Positions 46,451-55,885 of a DNA stretch of 64,000 bases are shown here, one piece after another (position 1 is the first letter of the stretch; each line of letters starts with the position of its first letter). The notes below the pieces were generated by a model that ran no database searches, was not told where the DNA came from, and saw only the letters and a list, made by a program, of their open reading frames with translations. The position numbers and the translations under genes are program-made. This DNA comes from Magnetococcales bacterium (GTDB lineage Bacteria; Pseudomonadota; Magnetococcia; Magnetococcales; Magnetaquicoccaceae): assembly GCA_011089965.1 (NCBI GenBank), contig JAANAU010000012.1, forward strand, positions 1 through 64,000. Direction: 5' to 3'.

Positions 46451-47419
46451 ATGCAATTGACCGAGCTGGCCAGACAACTGGCATTGGAACATCGGGGTGG
46501 GGATGTCGAGATTCGTGGCGTGGCCCCGGTGGAACAGGCTGCGACCGGGGATCTCACCTTTGTCACGGCCCGCAAATGGTTGCAGGCTGCGCATGGGGCG
46601 GCGGCCCTGTTGGTGTCGTCAGACCTGTTGAGTGAGGCCGGTGCGGAACTGGCAGGCAGACCTCTGTTGATCAGTCGTACACCGGCTTTGGATGCGGGTC
46701 GGGCCGGGCTTTTGCTGGGTGCTCGTGAGTTGCGGGTGCATGGCATTCATGCGTCTGCCGTGATCGATCCCACGGCCCGACTTGCGGAGGGGGTGCAGGT
46801 TGGACCACGGGTTGTGATCGGAGCCGGGGTGGTGATCGGTGCAGACAGCGTGATCCATGCGGGAGCCGTCATTCATGATGATACGGTGATCGGTGCGCGC
46901 TGTGTGATTCATGCCAATGCCGTGATCGGTGGGGAAGGGTTTGGTTTTGAATATGTGGATGGTGCCCATCGCAAGATTCCCCATCTGGGCATTGTTCAGA
47001 TCGAAGATGATGTGGAAGTGGGGGCTTGCACCACGATTGATCGCGCCCGCTTTGGTGCCACCCGCATTGGAGCAGGCACCAAAATCGATAATCTGGTGCA
47101 GATTGCCCACAATGTCCAGATCGGTCGGGCTTGCGTCATCGTCAGTCAGGTGGGGATTGCCGGATCGTGTCGGATCGAGGATGGGGTGGTTCTGGCTGGT
47201 CAGGCCGGATTGGTGCCTCATGTGACCGTGGGGCGCGGGGCACGGGTGGCTGCGGCCACCGGAGTGGCGGTGGATGTGCCTGCTGGTGTCACCTGGTCCG
47301 GATGGTGGGGTGGACCCCATCGGGAGAACCTGGCCCAGATCAATGCCCTGCGCAAGCTGCCGGAGTTCATGAAAGCCATGCGCGCCATCATGAGAGGTGC
47401 AGAACCGTCCGGGGGGTGA
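46451..47419 (+). CDS. lpxD: UDP-3-O-(3-hydroxyacyl)glucosamine N-acyltransferase LpxD
   Basis: A 322-residue lipid A enzyme that adds the N-linked hydroxyacyl chain. The N-terminal uridine-binding domain begins [21 protein letters not shown] left-handed beta-helix of hexapeptide repeats follows ([21 protein letters not shown] onward), with the catalytic His220 in [11 protein letters not shown], and a C-terminal helix ([14 protein letters not shown]). The gene lies outside a bamA-lpxD-fabZ-lpxA cluster, which is where it is usually found. Confidence 0.95.
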   Translation: MQLTELARQLALEHRGGDVEIRGVAPVEQAATGDLTFVTARKWLQAAHGAAALLVSSDLLSEAGAELAGRPLLISRTPALDAGRAGLLLGARELRVHGIHASAVIDPTARLAEGVQVGPRVVIGAGVVIGADSVIHAGAVIHDDTVIGARCVIHANAVIGGEGFGFEYVDGAHRKIPHLGIVQIEDDVEVGACTTIDRARFGATRIGAGTKIDNLVQIAHNVQIGRACVIVSQVGIAGSCRIEDGVVLAGQAGLVPHVTVGRGARVAAATGVAVDVPAGVTWSGWWGGPHRENLAQINALRKLPEFMKAMRAIMRGAEPSGG

Positions 47420-47461
47420 TCGATTTGGCTTGTTGGTCTATCTCTTTTGCGATCATGAGTC

Positions 47462-47746
47462 ATGAATATCCTGTTGCGCCAACATGCCTTGCAGCGAATG
47501 TTCGAGCGGGAGATATCCATGGAGGATATCCGCAATGTCCTGTTTTATGGAGTTGTGATCGAAGATTATCCGGATGACACCCCTTACCCAAGCAGTTTGA
47601 GGTTGGGGGATGATAAACAGGGCAGACCTCTGCATGTGGTTGCTGCGGAAAATCAAGAAGAAAAACAGATCATCATCATCACTGTCTACCATCCCAATCC
47701 AGAACTCTGGATGTCTGATTGGACCACCCGGAGGAACAGAATATGA
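47462..47746 (+). CDS. DUF4258 protein, probable toxin of a toxin-antitoxin pair
   Basis: A 94-residue basic protein that begins MNILLRQHALQRMFEREIS; H-A-x2-R-M-x2-R is the typical DUF4258 opening. IIIITVYHPNPELW in the second half carries the conserved Tyr-x-Pro pattern. DUF4258 proteins are thought to be RelE/MqsR-like RNases. The stop overlaps the start of a YgiT zinc-finger gene by four bases (ATGA), the arrangement of a toxin-first type II module such as mqsRA. Confidence 0.82.
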   Translation: MNILLRQHALQRMFEREISMEDIRNVLFYGVVIEDYPDDTPYPSSLRLGDDKQGRPLHVVAAENQEEKQIIIITVYHPNPELWMSDWTTRRNRI

Positions 47747-47970
47747 AATGCACACTCTGCAAGCACGGCGAAACCAGACATGGAATGGTCAGCGTGACTT
47801 TGGAGCGTCAAGGGACGACTGTGGTCTTTCGCCAGGTTCCGGCCCTGGTTTGCGATAATTGCGGAGAAATCTATCACGATGCATCGGTTTCCATTCAACT
47901 GCTGCGCAGGGCAGAAGATGCGGCAGCAGCTGGAGTCGAGGTTGATATCAGACGGTATGCAGCGGCATAG
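47743..47970 (+). CDS. YgiT-type zinc-finger protein, probable antitoxin
   Basis: A 75-residue protein with two Cys pairs, CTLCKHG near residue 3 and CDNCGEIYHD near residue 36, as in the zinc-binding N-terminal domain of MqsA (YgiT). The XRE helix-turn-helix of full-length MqsA is absent, so it can neutralise a toxin but probably cannot repress by itself. It overlaps the DUF4258 gene and follows GGAGGA at 47731. Confidence 0.85.
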   Translation: MKCTLCKHGETRHGMVSVTLERQGTTVVFRQVPALVCDNCGEIYHDASVSIQLLRRAEDAAAAGVEVDIRRYAAA

Positions 47971-48046
47971 AATGAACCGGTTGCATGGAGGCATGGATCT
48001 GATCCATGCGAGTTGAGTCGCAACCATCACAGGGTACGGTTAAAGG

Positions 48047-48694
48047 TTGGCTGGTAGGTTTGTGCGTATTTCCGTCAATCTCCTCGGTCGGGCACCGGAG
48101 CCTGGCTTTTCCAAAACCCGTTTGATCCCAGCCCTGGGCGCTGACGGCGCAGCGCAGGCCCATGCAGCACTTTTGACGCATGTGGCAACCATCCTCCAAC
48201 GCTGGTGCGCTTGTGCTCCGGAACAGCGTCTGTTCCGACTCTGGGTCACGCCCCATATTCATGCTCCCCTGTTTGCACAGCTTGCGACTCCCGACTCCGT
48301 GCATCTGCAACCCCCCGGTGATCTGGGGGTACGCCTGGATTGGATTGCCCGCACCGGGCTGCACGAGGCCGATGCCGTGCTGCTGGTGGGCGGGGATGCC
48401 GTTTCTTTGGATCTTTCTGCTTTGAATCGTGTCGAAAAAATATTGACAGCCCATGTGGCCGCGTTGGTCCCGGCCATGGATGGCGGTTATGTATTGTTGG
48501 GGTTGCGTCGCCATGCGCCGGAGCTGTTTGCAGGCCTGCCTTGGGGCAGCAGCCGGGTGGCGGAAGCCACACGCGCGGTGCTGCACCTCTTGCAGTGGTC
48601 CTGGGATGAGGTTCCCGGCCATTGGGATGTGGATTGGCCAGCGGATTGGGAGCGATTTCGATGCCTTGAAATGAGTTGGTCCGATAATTGCTGA
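48047..48694 (+). CDS. DUF2064 (TIGR04282-type) glycosyltransferase-like protein
   Basis: A 215-residue protein with a nucleotide-diphospho-sugar transferase fold: LLGRAPEPGFSKTRLIPALG near the N-terminus, the metal strand AVLLVGGDAVSLD where GxD is normally found, and LVPAMDGGYVLLGLR. Relatives are annotated as arsenosugar-synthesis glycosyltransferases. The N-terminal start is uncertain: TTG 48047 or GTG 48062. The product is shorter on its acceptor side than usual. It stands alone between a toxin-antitoxin pair and a recombinase remnant. Confidence 0.78.
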   Translation: MAGRFVRISVNLLGRAPEPGFSKTRLIPALGADGAAQAHAALLTHVATILQRWCACAPEQRLFRLWVTPHIHAPLFAQLATPDSVHLQPPGDLGVRLDWIARTGLHEADAVLLVGGDAVSLDLSALNRVEKILTAHVAALVPAMDGGYVLLGLRRHAPELFAGLPWGSSRVAEATRAVLHLLQWSWDEVPGHWDVDWPADWERFRCLEMSWSDNC

Positions 48695-48852
48695 ATCATT
48701 CATGTCTCGACATGGGGTTGACTGGAAGATCATGCCATAGGGTGCTATGCAAGGAATCTCCAGGAAAGAAATGGACTTCCGGTCAATCCCACGTTTTAGT
48801 CAAGGATGACATTATCGTCATGCGTTATCGGAATCCATGGGAGTCTTAACTG

Positions 48853-49713
48853 ATGGGCGATTTTCCCCACACGATCCAAGAAGATCAACCACTTGATCCG
48901 CAGGTCAAGGCGTTTGCCCAGGCTCCGGCCCTGACAGATGCCACGCGCGCGGCGTACTGGGGCGATTTGCGCCGGTTCATCGACTGGGGCGGGGCCATCC
49001 CGGCACCAGAGAAAATGGTTGCAACCTATCTGGTTGAGCATGCCAATAGTCATAAATTCGCCACTCTGGCCCGTTGGCGGGTCTCCTTGGGCAAGGCCCA
49101 TTCGGCGCAGGGGTTGGCTGATCCCACCAAAACCGAACTGGTCAATGCGGTACTCAAAGGGATCAAACAGAAACATGGACGGGAGCAACGCCGTGTGGCC
49201 CCTCTGACAGCCACACAAACCTCGAACGTGTTGCATGCCATGGGCAACCGTCTCAAGGATCTGCGTGACAAAGCCCTGATTCTGGTTGGATTTTCAGGTG
49301 GTCTGCGCCGTTCTGAGCTGACCACCCTCACCGTGGACAATCTGCGCGAACGGACCGGTGGCATGGAGCTGTCCTTGAACACCAATCGCACGGTGATGAT
49401 TCCCAGTGCCCATCAGGAGTCGATCTGCCCGGTGACGGCACTCAAGGCGTGGCTGGAGGCATCCGGTATTCAGAGCGGAGCGGTTTTTCAGGGGATCAAC
49501 CGGCATGGCCGCATCTCTGGACAGCCGTTGACCGGCCATGGCGTGGCTTTGGTGATCAAAGAGCGGGTCAAGGCTGTGGGTTTGGACCCCAGTCGTTACA
49601 GCGGATGCAGCCCGCGTGTTGGCGGGATCCTGGAAGGGGCGCAGGAAGAGGGCAGCGGCGGTCTGGAAGCGGATATCATGCCTTTGCCCAAGGCGGCTCA
49701 TGGCCATCAGTAG
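48853..49713 (+). pseudogene. Tyrosine recombinase, C-terminally degenerate
   Basis: A 286-residue frame whose N-terminal SAM-like domain (LTDATRAAYWGDLRRFIDWG) and first catalytic Arg (GFSGGLRRSELTTLTVDNLR) are those of a phage-type integrase. The usual His-x-x-Arg motif (SGHSLR) appears as SGCSPR, and the second His/Trp and nucleophile Tyr are absent; the tail (LEGAQEEGSGGLEADIM) is out of register with family sequences and no other frame restores it. The enzyme is therefore probably inactive. No att repeats were found near it. It is convergent with the FliG-like gene and overlaps it by seven bases. Confidence 0.75.
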
Positions 49714-50126
49714 ATGACGGGTGTGGCCGGAGTGGGGATCAGCAGGCGACCGCGCGCTTCCAGCGTGCGCGCCAGGGCGATCATCTCCTTTCTGGCCGAC
49801 TCCACCTGATGGCGTGCCACCGGGCCGGAGAGAGTCAACGCTGCGCGTAACTCCTCGGCCCGGTTTTGCGACAGATTGTTGTATACACGTTGTACCAGAC
49901 TCTCCGGCGCGTCGCGCAAGGCTGTGGTCAGCAACCCGAACGGGGTCTCCCGCAGCAGGGTTTGCAGACCACGGTTATCCAGTTTTTCCAAATCCTCAAA
50001 CAACAACATGGCAGAGCGTACTGCCTCTCCCAGACCGCTTTCCGCCTGTTCCAGATGGGCCAGCAGCCGGTCAGCCGTGCGGCGCTCCAGCCGCGACAGG
50101 ATTTGTGCTACCTTTTGGGTGGTCAT
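49707..50126 (-). CDS. Stand-alone FliG C-terminal-domain protein
   Basis: A 139-residue protein that aligns with about the last 120 residues of the flagellar rotor protein FliG: FEDLEKLDNRGLQTLLRE matches the FVFEDLVKLDDRSIQRLLRE region, and SLVQRVYNNLSQNRAEELR matches the torque helix. The DD pair of the torque helix (LRDDL) is replaced by AA (LRAAL), and the GPVR Arg is Ala (GPVA). The N-terminal and middle domains with EHPQT are missing. It therefore cannot replace FliG in the motor; it may be a paralogue with an adaptor role. The neighbours give no clue. Confidence 0.75.
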   Translation of the reverse strand: MTTQKVAQILSRLERRTADRLLAHLEQAESGLGEAVRSAMLLFEDLEKLDNRGLQTLLRETPFGLLTTALRDAPESLVQRVYNNLSQNRAEELRAALTLSGPVARHQVESARKEMIALARTLEARGRLLIPTPATPVIY

Positions 50127-50185
50127 GGTGGTATCAATGAACCCCCAATCGTGGCAAGAGCAGTCTGGTCAAGCAGGAGTTGTGC

Positions 50186-51502
50186 ATGGCGTCATCCCTT
50201 GGGTCTGAAGCGGGTTGGCGTTCCTGGTGGAACGCCTTGGCAGTGTATCTGGAACCGCGCGTGGCGGTGATCCTGATGCTGGGTTTTGTCAGTGGACTCC
50301 CGTTGGCATTGACCATGAGTACCTTGTCATTATGGCTTGCAGAGTCTGGAGTGAGCAAGAGTTCCATTGCCGTGTTCGCCCTGGCGGGCATGCCGTATAC
50401 CTTCAAGTTTCTCTGGTCGCCGTTGGTGGACCGTATGTCCGTGCCTGGTTTGACCCGACGATTGGGTCAGAGGCGTGGTTGGGCGGTTTTGACCCAGGTG
50501 GCGTTGATGGGATCGATTCTGGCTCTGGGAGCGAGCGATCCGGCCCGGGATCCATTCTGGACCGGGGTTTTTGCACTGCTGGTGGCCTTCTGGTCTGCAA
50601 CTCAGGATATTGTCATCGATGCCTATCGGGTCGAGATCCTGGATGAACGTCAGTACGGAGCCGGGGCGGCCATGAGTGTGCTGGGCTACCGATTGGGCAT
50701 GCTGGTGTCGGGTGCGGGTGCCTTGTATCTGGCCACCTGGTGGGGCTGGTTTGCGGCATATGCGGTGATGGCTGGTTTGATGGGGGTGGGGCTGGTGGTG
50801 ATGCTCTTCAATCCCGAACCCGGGCGACCTCTCTCTCCTTTGGAACAGACACAGCCACGTGCGTTCGGTTGGCATGAGCGGGTGAGGGTTTGGATCCGGA
50901 GTGCGGTGATCGCTCCGTTTGCCGAGTTCATGGGGCGGCCCGGCTGGTTTTTGACCTTGTTGTTTATTTTGTTGTATAAATTTGGCGATGCCCTGGCCGG
51001 GGTGATGAGCGCCCCTTTTTATCTGGAGATGGGTTTTTCCAAGATCGAGATTGCCAATGTGACCAAACTGTTCGGTTTGGTGGCCGTGCTGGCGGGTGGG
51101 GTGTTCGGCGGAATTTTGACGGCACGATTGGGGATTACCCGGGCCTTGATTCTGTGTGGTTTGTTGCAGATGTTTTCCAATTTGATGTTTGTGCTGCTGG
51201 CGCAGACAGGTCACTCCATGTCCATGCTGGTGGTGACCATTGCAGTGGAAAATGTCGCAGGCGGCATGGGAACTTCGGCTTTTGTCGCCTATCTCTCCCG
51301 GTTGTGTCATGTGGCGTATACCGCCACCCAGTATGCCTTGTTGTCGTCGTTCATGGCCTTTGGACGCACCTTGCTGGCCTCGGGTGGGGGGTGGCTGGCA
51401 GAGCAGCTCTCCTGGTCGGCTTTTTTTCTTCTGACCACCCTGGCGGCTGTGCCGGGACTGTTGTTGTGGGGATTCATGGTGCGTCGGTTTGAGATCCGCT
51501 AG
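50186..51502 (+). CDS. ampG: Muropeptide permease AmpG
   Basis: A 438-residue MFS-type inner-membrane protein with 12 or more membrane segments. Family features: LMLGFVSGLPLALTMSTLSLWLAESG near the start, GMPYTFKFLWSPLVDR, FWSATQDIVIDAYRVEIL and LLYKFGDALAGVMSAPFYLE. It imports GlcNAc-anhydroMurNAc peptides released by wall turnover. CAGGAG precedes the ATG by seven bases. AmpD (57.5 kb) and Mpl (58.2 kb) act on the same material in the cytoplasm, so the window encodes linked steps. Confidence 0.93.
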   Translation: MASSLGSEAGWRSWWNALAVYLEPRVAVILMLGFVSGLPLALTMSTLSLWLAESGVSKSSIAVFALAGMPYTFKFLWSPLVDRMSVPGLTRRLGQRRGWAVLTQVALMGSILALGASDPARDPFWTGVFALLVAFWSATQDIVIDAYRVEILDERQYGAGAAMSVLGYRLGMLVSGAGALYLATWWGWFAAYAVMAGLMGVGLVVMLFNPEPGRPLSPLEQTQPRAFGWHERVRVWIRSAVIAPFAEFMGRPGWFLTLLFILLYKFGDALAGVMSAPFYLEMGFSKIEIANVTKLFGLVAVLAGGVFGGILTARLGITRALILCGLLQMFSNLMFVLLAQTGHSMSMLVVTIAVENVAGGMGTSAFVAYLSRLCHVAYTATQYALLSSFMAFGRTLLASGGGWLAEQLSWSAFFLLTTLAAVPGLLLWGFMVRRFEIR

Positions 51503-51576
51503 AGATGCCACCCATTCCGGCATGAATTGTGCTGATCGTCCAACAGGGCGAACCTCGAACCAGCCGGAACCCGACC

Positions 51577-53550
51577 GTGACGCGACTTTTGTTTCCAGCC
51601 CCCTGTTTGAAGCGATCTGCACCTGGTTTGGCGCGTGGTGCGGTGCATGGCGTATTGGCGCTGGTGGCCGTGGCCGGTTGCACGGCTGCGACTCCAGCCG
51701 TCACGCCGACCGAGCAGGCCCGTCAGGCCAAAGTGGACCAGGCACAACTGTTCAAGGACCAGCCCAGGTTGACCGAACCGTTGGGTCTGCACGATGCCAT
51801 GGCACGGGCGCTCAAATACAATCTGGATTTGCGGCTGAAACGTCTGGAAGAGGTGGTGGCTGGCAAACAGGAAGAGGTGGCGCGTCTGGAGATGCTGCCT
51901 CGTTTGACCGTGGCAGCGGGCTATTCGGCCCGATCTGCGGACAATGCGTCGGTGAGTCAATCGCTGTTGACCGGTATGGTTTCGTCTGACCCGACCTTTT
52001 CCCGGGAGGCGGCCACCGGAACGGCGGATTTTACCTTGAGCTGGAATCTGCTCGATTTTGGCGTGAGTTATTATCAGGCGCGTCAGGAGGGCAACCGTCA
52101 ATGGATCCAGACCGAACAGCGACGCAAGGCTGCGCACAATCTGATCAAGGATGTCCGGTTTGCGTTTTGGCGAGCAGCGGCAGCCCAATGGCTGGAGCAG
52201 GAGATCGCCGTGATCCAGAAGTCGGCCAATCAGGCCATTGAACTGGCGCGCAGTGTGGAAAAAGAGAAGTTGCGTTCCCCGGTGCAGTCGTTGCAGTTCC
52301 AGCTTGGTTTGCTGGAGATCACCCGGCAGTTGGAAAAGTCCCGGGCCGAGCTGGCAGCAGCCAAGGAGGAGTTGGCTGCCTTGATCCAGTTGGAACCCGG
52401 CACTCCGTACCGGTTGTTGGATGACAGTGCCGCCTGGTCAGCCCCGCCCTGGGATCTGGCCACTTCGGTGGATGAGCTGGAACGGTGGGCATTGATGCAG
52501 CGTCCGGAGTTGCGCATTGAACAGTATCAGGCGCGCATCGAGGCGGATGAGACCCGCAAGGCGATAGCCCGGCTTTTTCCGGGTTTGGAGTTTGATGTCA
52601 GTCGCCATTATGATTCCAGCGCCTTGCTGGTGTATCAACAATGGGCGCAGGCCGGTGCCAGGCTCAGTTGGAATCTGTTGCGCACGTTGACCGGAGGTGC
52701 GCAGATGGATCTTTCGGCCAATCGGGAGAAGGTGATTCAGATGCGGCGTCTGGTGATGCACATGGCCATCATCGGGCAGGTCCGGATCGCTTTTCATGAA
52801 TATCGCGCTGCCCACGACGGCTTGCGGCGCATCATGGAAGAGAATGAAACCCGTCAGCGCTTGCAGACCCATACCGCCAATCGGGGCGCCATGGGGTTGG
52901 ACAGTCAACTGGTGTTTGTCCATACCGCAGCCTCTGCGGCTTTGGGGCGGGTGCAGCAGTATGAGGCCTATGCGCGTTATCAAAGTGCCCTGGGTCGTCT
53001 GTATGCCAGTCTGGGTTGGGATCTGTTGGGTGCACAGGGGGTGGCTCAGGAGTTGCCCTACCTGACCCGACAGTTGCGGGAGAATGACCGGGAGTGGCAG
53101 CAGCAGTTGGTGATCGGCAGAAATGTATTGTCCGATCTGGATGGCGAGAAGAGCCAGACGGTCATGCCCCCAGCCAAGGAGGCGGTGATGCCGGTCTGGA
53201 TACCTCCCCCCGGTGCCAAGGCCTCTCCAGCCACAGAACCCGTGGCGCAGCGGGCCAAGATCGAGCGGACCGATGCCCCGGTGGTTCAGAATGTCCGTCC
53301 CACGTCCAAGACCCGCTACGCCGTGCAGGTGGCTTCGACCATGGATCAGGCCGGAGTGGAACAGTTGACGGCACGGCTGCGTCAGTTGGGATATCCCTGG
53401 CAGGTACGCGAGACGCCTGGTGCGGATGGGCGCATGGTCAAGCAGGTGTGGCTTGGTATCTATCCTACCAATGCCGAGGCCGTGGCAGCCAAGAAGCGGT
53501 TTCAACAGCAGGAAAATCAGACCGGATTCATCAAGGTGATCGAGAATTGA
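51577..53550 (+). CDS. TolC-like outer-membrane efflux lipoprotein with C-terminal SPOR domain
   Basis: A 657-residue lipoprotein (signal with lipobox VAGC at Cys35 when started at GTG 51577; a GTG at 51529 is possible). Residues 60-480 are an outer-membrane-factor fold: LGLHDAMARALKYNLDLRLK, LSWNLLDFGVSYYQAR and WALMQRPELRIEQYQARIEA are typical TolC/OEP repeats. A linker rich in Pro and Ala leads to a SPOR domain at about 580-657 (RYAVQVASTMDQAGVEQL ... KQVWLGIYPTNAEAVAAK). SPOR domains bind denuded glycan strands at septa. The combination of an efflux channel and a peptidoglycan anchor in one chain is unusual. Confidence 0.85.
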   Translation: MTRLLFPAPCLKRSAPGLARGAVHGVLALVAVAGCTAATPAVTPTEQARQAKVDQAQLFKDQPRLTEPLGLHDAMARALKYNLDLRLKRLEEVVAGKQEEVARLEMLPRLTVAAGYSARSADNASVSQSLLTGMVSSDPTFSREAATGTADFTLSWNLLDFGVSYYQARQEGNRQWIQTEQRRKAAHNLIKDVRFAFWRAAAAQWLEQEIAVIQKSANQAIELARSVEKEKLRSPVQSLQFQLGLLEITRQLEKSRAELAAAKEELAALIQLEPGTPYRLLDDSAAWSAPPWDLATSVDELERWALMQRPELRIEQYQARIEADETRKAIARLFPGLEFDVSRHYDSSALLVYQQWAQAGARLSWNLLRTLTGGAQMDLSANREKVIQMRRLVMHMAIIGQVRIAFHEYRAAHDGLRRIMEENETRQRLQTHTANRGAMGLDSQLVFVHTAASAALGRVQQYEAYARYQSALGRLYASLGWDLLGAQGVAQELPYLTRQLRENDREWQQQLVIGRNVLSDLDGEKSQTVMPPAKEAVMPVWIPPPGAKASPATEPVAQRAKIERTDAPVVQNVRPTSKTRYAVQVASTMDQAGVEQLTARLRQLGYPWQVRETPGADGRMVKQVWLGIYPTNAEAVAAKKRFQQQENQTGFIKVIEN

Positions 53551-53678
53551 TGCGGATGGGTGGGGGATCTCTCCTTCTTGCTTCCTCGCGTTTGGATCTC
53601 TCCTTGACACTCAATCCCTGATCGTGCAAAATCGGTCGATTCCAATTTTGTTTGCTCGTGCCTTGGGAGTGAGTCAGT

Positions 53679-53897
53679 TTGAGTAAGGAAGATGTCATAG
53701 AGATGGAGGGGACAGTGATGGAGAATCTGCCCAATGCCATGTTTCGAGTGGAGCTGGAGAACCAGCATAAGCTCTTGTGCCATATCTCCGGACGGATGAG
53801 AAAACACTATATCCGCATCCTGCCCGGGGACAAGGTCACGGTGCAACTGACCCCCTATGATCTCACCAAGGGGCGCATTTCATACCGTCACAAGTAG
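53679..53897 (+). CDS. infA: Translation initiation factor IF-1
   Basis: A 72-residue OB-fold protein that binds the A site of the 30S subunit. [40 protein letters not shown] and [19 protein letters not shown] are classic IF-1 sequence. The start codon is TTG 53679, with GGGAGTGAG upstream at about 53664-53672; using this codon gives the expected MSKED N-terminus. ParE follows 27 bases later on the same strand. Confidence 0.97.
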   Translation: MSKEDVIEMEGTVMENLPNAMFRVELENQHKLLCHISGRMRKHYIRILPGDKVTVQLTPYDLTKGRISYRHK

Positions 53898-53924
53898 TTT
53901 CTCTTGATCGATCTTTAGTCAGCC

Positions 53925-55841
53925 ATGAGCTACAACGCATCCCAGATCGAGGTTCTGGAAGGTCTGGAGGGGGTGCGTCGGCGTCCAGGCATGTACATCG
54001 GCGGGACCGATGAACAGGCCCTGCATCATCTCGTGGTGGAACTCCTCGACAATGCCACCGATGAAGCCTCCTCAGGTCATGCCAATCGCATTCAGGTGAC
54101 CCTGCGCAAAGACGGGGCGGTCGCGGTATGGGACAATGGCCGTGGCATCCCGGTCGATCCCTTGCCGCGCTCTCCCGACAAATCGGCTTTGGAGGTGATC
54201 ATGACCACGCTCCATGCCGGTGGCAAATTCCATGACAAAGCCTATGAGACCGCCGGAGGATTGAATGGGGTCGGGGTCTCGGTGGTCAATGCCCTGTCGG
54301 CCTGGACCGAGGTGGTGGTGGAGCGCGACGGGTTCCGCTGGCGGCAACGCTACGAACAGGGGCGGGCCGAATCCCCACTGGAACGGCTGGAGCCAACCCG
54401 CCGACACGGGACGCTGGTCACCTTTCTGCCGGATGGGGTGATCTTTCCCCAGACCCGTTTTGATCCGGAACGGTTGCAGGAGATGTGTCGCGCCAAAGCC
54501 TATCTGAATCGCGGACTCACGGTGATCCTGCGCGATGAGGGGCAGGGGAGCGAGCAGACCTTTCTCTATCCGGACGGGGTGCGGGATTTTGTGCGCGAGT
54601 TGGTTCCCGGGGATCTGAGGGTCATTCCGGAGCTGTTTCATGGTGCGGTGGAGCGGTTTGGCGAGGATGGCAAGGGCCGGTTGGAGTGGGCCATGGCCTG
54701 GACCGTGGAAGAGCGCGGGCGGACGTTGTTCTATTGCAATACCATTCCCAATCCTGAAGGCGGCGTGCACGAGACCGGTCTGCGTGCGGCCTTGCTGAAA
54801 GGGGTGCGGGAGTTTGCCGAAGCACGCAATCTGCTCCCCAAGGGGTTTGAACTGGCCCCGGAGGATGTGCTGGACGGGTTGAACGGGGTGTTGTCGCTGT
54901 TTGTTGCCAATCCCGAATTTGCCGGGCAGACCAAGGATCGGCTGACCAATGCCGGTGTGGCCCGACGGGTGGAGGCGATCATCAAGGATGCCCTGGATCA
55001 CTGGTTGCACGGTGCCCCGGATCGGGCGAGCCGCCTGGTGGAGTTGGCGGTGGAACGGGCCAGGGAGCGTTTGAATCGCAAAAAGAATCAGACGCGCGTG
55101 GCGCGCAAGAGTGCCACCACCCGTTTGACCCTGCCTGGCAAGCTGACCGATTGCATCTCCACGGATACCGGTGTCACCGAGTTGTTCATTGTCGAGGGGG
55201 ATTCGGCAGGCGGATCGGCCAAGCAGGCGCGGGATCGGCATACCCAGGCGGTGTTGCCGTTGCGCGGCAAGATTCTCAATGTGGAGCAGGCCAATCTGGA
55301 GAAATTCGAGGCCAATGCCGAGATCAAAAACCTGATCACCGCCATTGGTGCCGAGCATGGACGCGGTTTTGCGCTGGAACGGGTGCGCTATGGTCGGGTG
55401 ATCATCATGACCGACGCGGATGTGGATGGTGCTCATATTGCCAGTTTGTTGTTGACCTTTTTCTATCGTCACATGGCACCGTTGATTCAGGCCGGACGGC
55501 TGTTCCTGGCCCAACCGCCGCTCTATCGCGTGGCGCATGGTGCGGAAACCCGTTATGCCCTGAATGATGCCACCAAAGATGCCATGGTCGCAGCCATCGT
55601 CAAAAAGCGGCCCAATGCCAAGGTGGAGATCTCCCGTTTCAAAGGGTTGGGGGAGATGGATCCGGCGCAACTCCGGGATACCACCATGTCGCCCAAAACC
55701 CGGCATCTGGTGCGCGTGGTGGTGGATAATGTGTTGGACACGGATGATGTCTTTGATCGGCTCATGGGTAAACGACCGGCGGAAAGATTTCGGTTTATTC
55801 AGGAAAGAGCGCCGTTTGCACGGGATCATCTGGACATTTGA
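53925..55841 (+). CDS. parE: DNA topoisomerase IV subunit B (ParE)
   Basis: A 638-residue ATPase subunit of topoisomerase IV. GHKL ATPase motifs: LVVELLDNATDEASSGHA, VWDNGRGIPVD and GGLNGVGVSVVNALS. The TOPRIM domain has VEGDSAGGSAKQARDR and MTDADVDGAHI with metal-binding acids, and the C-terminus ends RFRFIQERAPFARDHLDI. Length and the short gap to the TOPRIM fit ParE rather than GyrB. Its partner ParC is at 14.9 kb, so the two genes are separated by 37 kb. Confidence 0.93.
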   Translation: MSYNASQIEVLEGLEGVRRRPGMYIGGTDEQALHHLVVELLDNATDEASSGHANRIQVTLRKDGAVAVWDNGRGIPVDPLPRSPDKSALEVIMTTLHAGGKFHDKAYETAGGLNGVGVSVVNALSAWTEVVVERDGFRWRQRYEQGRAESPLERLEPTRRHGTLVTFLPDGVIFPQTRFDPERLQEMCRAKAYLNRGLTVILRDEGQGSEQTFLYPDGVRDFVRELVPGDLRVIPELFHGAVERFGEDGKGRLEWAMAWTVEERGRTLFYCNTIPNPEGGVHETGLRAALLKGVREFAEARNLLPKGFELAPEDVLDGLNGVLSLFVANPEFAGQTKDRLTNAGVARRVEAIIKDALDHWLHGAPDRASRLVELAVERARERLNRKKNQTRVARKSATTRLTLPGKLTDCISTDTGVTELFIVEGDSAGGSAKQARDRHTQAVLPLRGKILNVEQANLEKFEANAEIKNLITAIGAEHGRGFALERVRYGRVIIMTDADVDGAHIASLLLTFFYRHMAPLIQAGRLFLAQPPLYRVAHGAETRYALNDATKDAMVAAIVKKRPNAKVEISRFKGLGEMDPAQLRDTTMSPKTRHLVRVVVDNVLDTDDVFDRLMGKRPAERFRFIQERAPFARDHLDI

Positions 55842-55885
55842 GTCGATCTTTTTTATGATTGTTCTCTTACCTGCGGAGGGCATCG

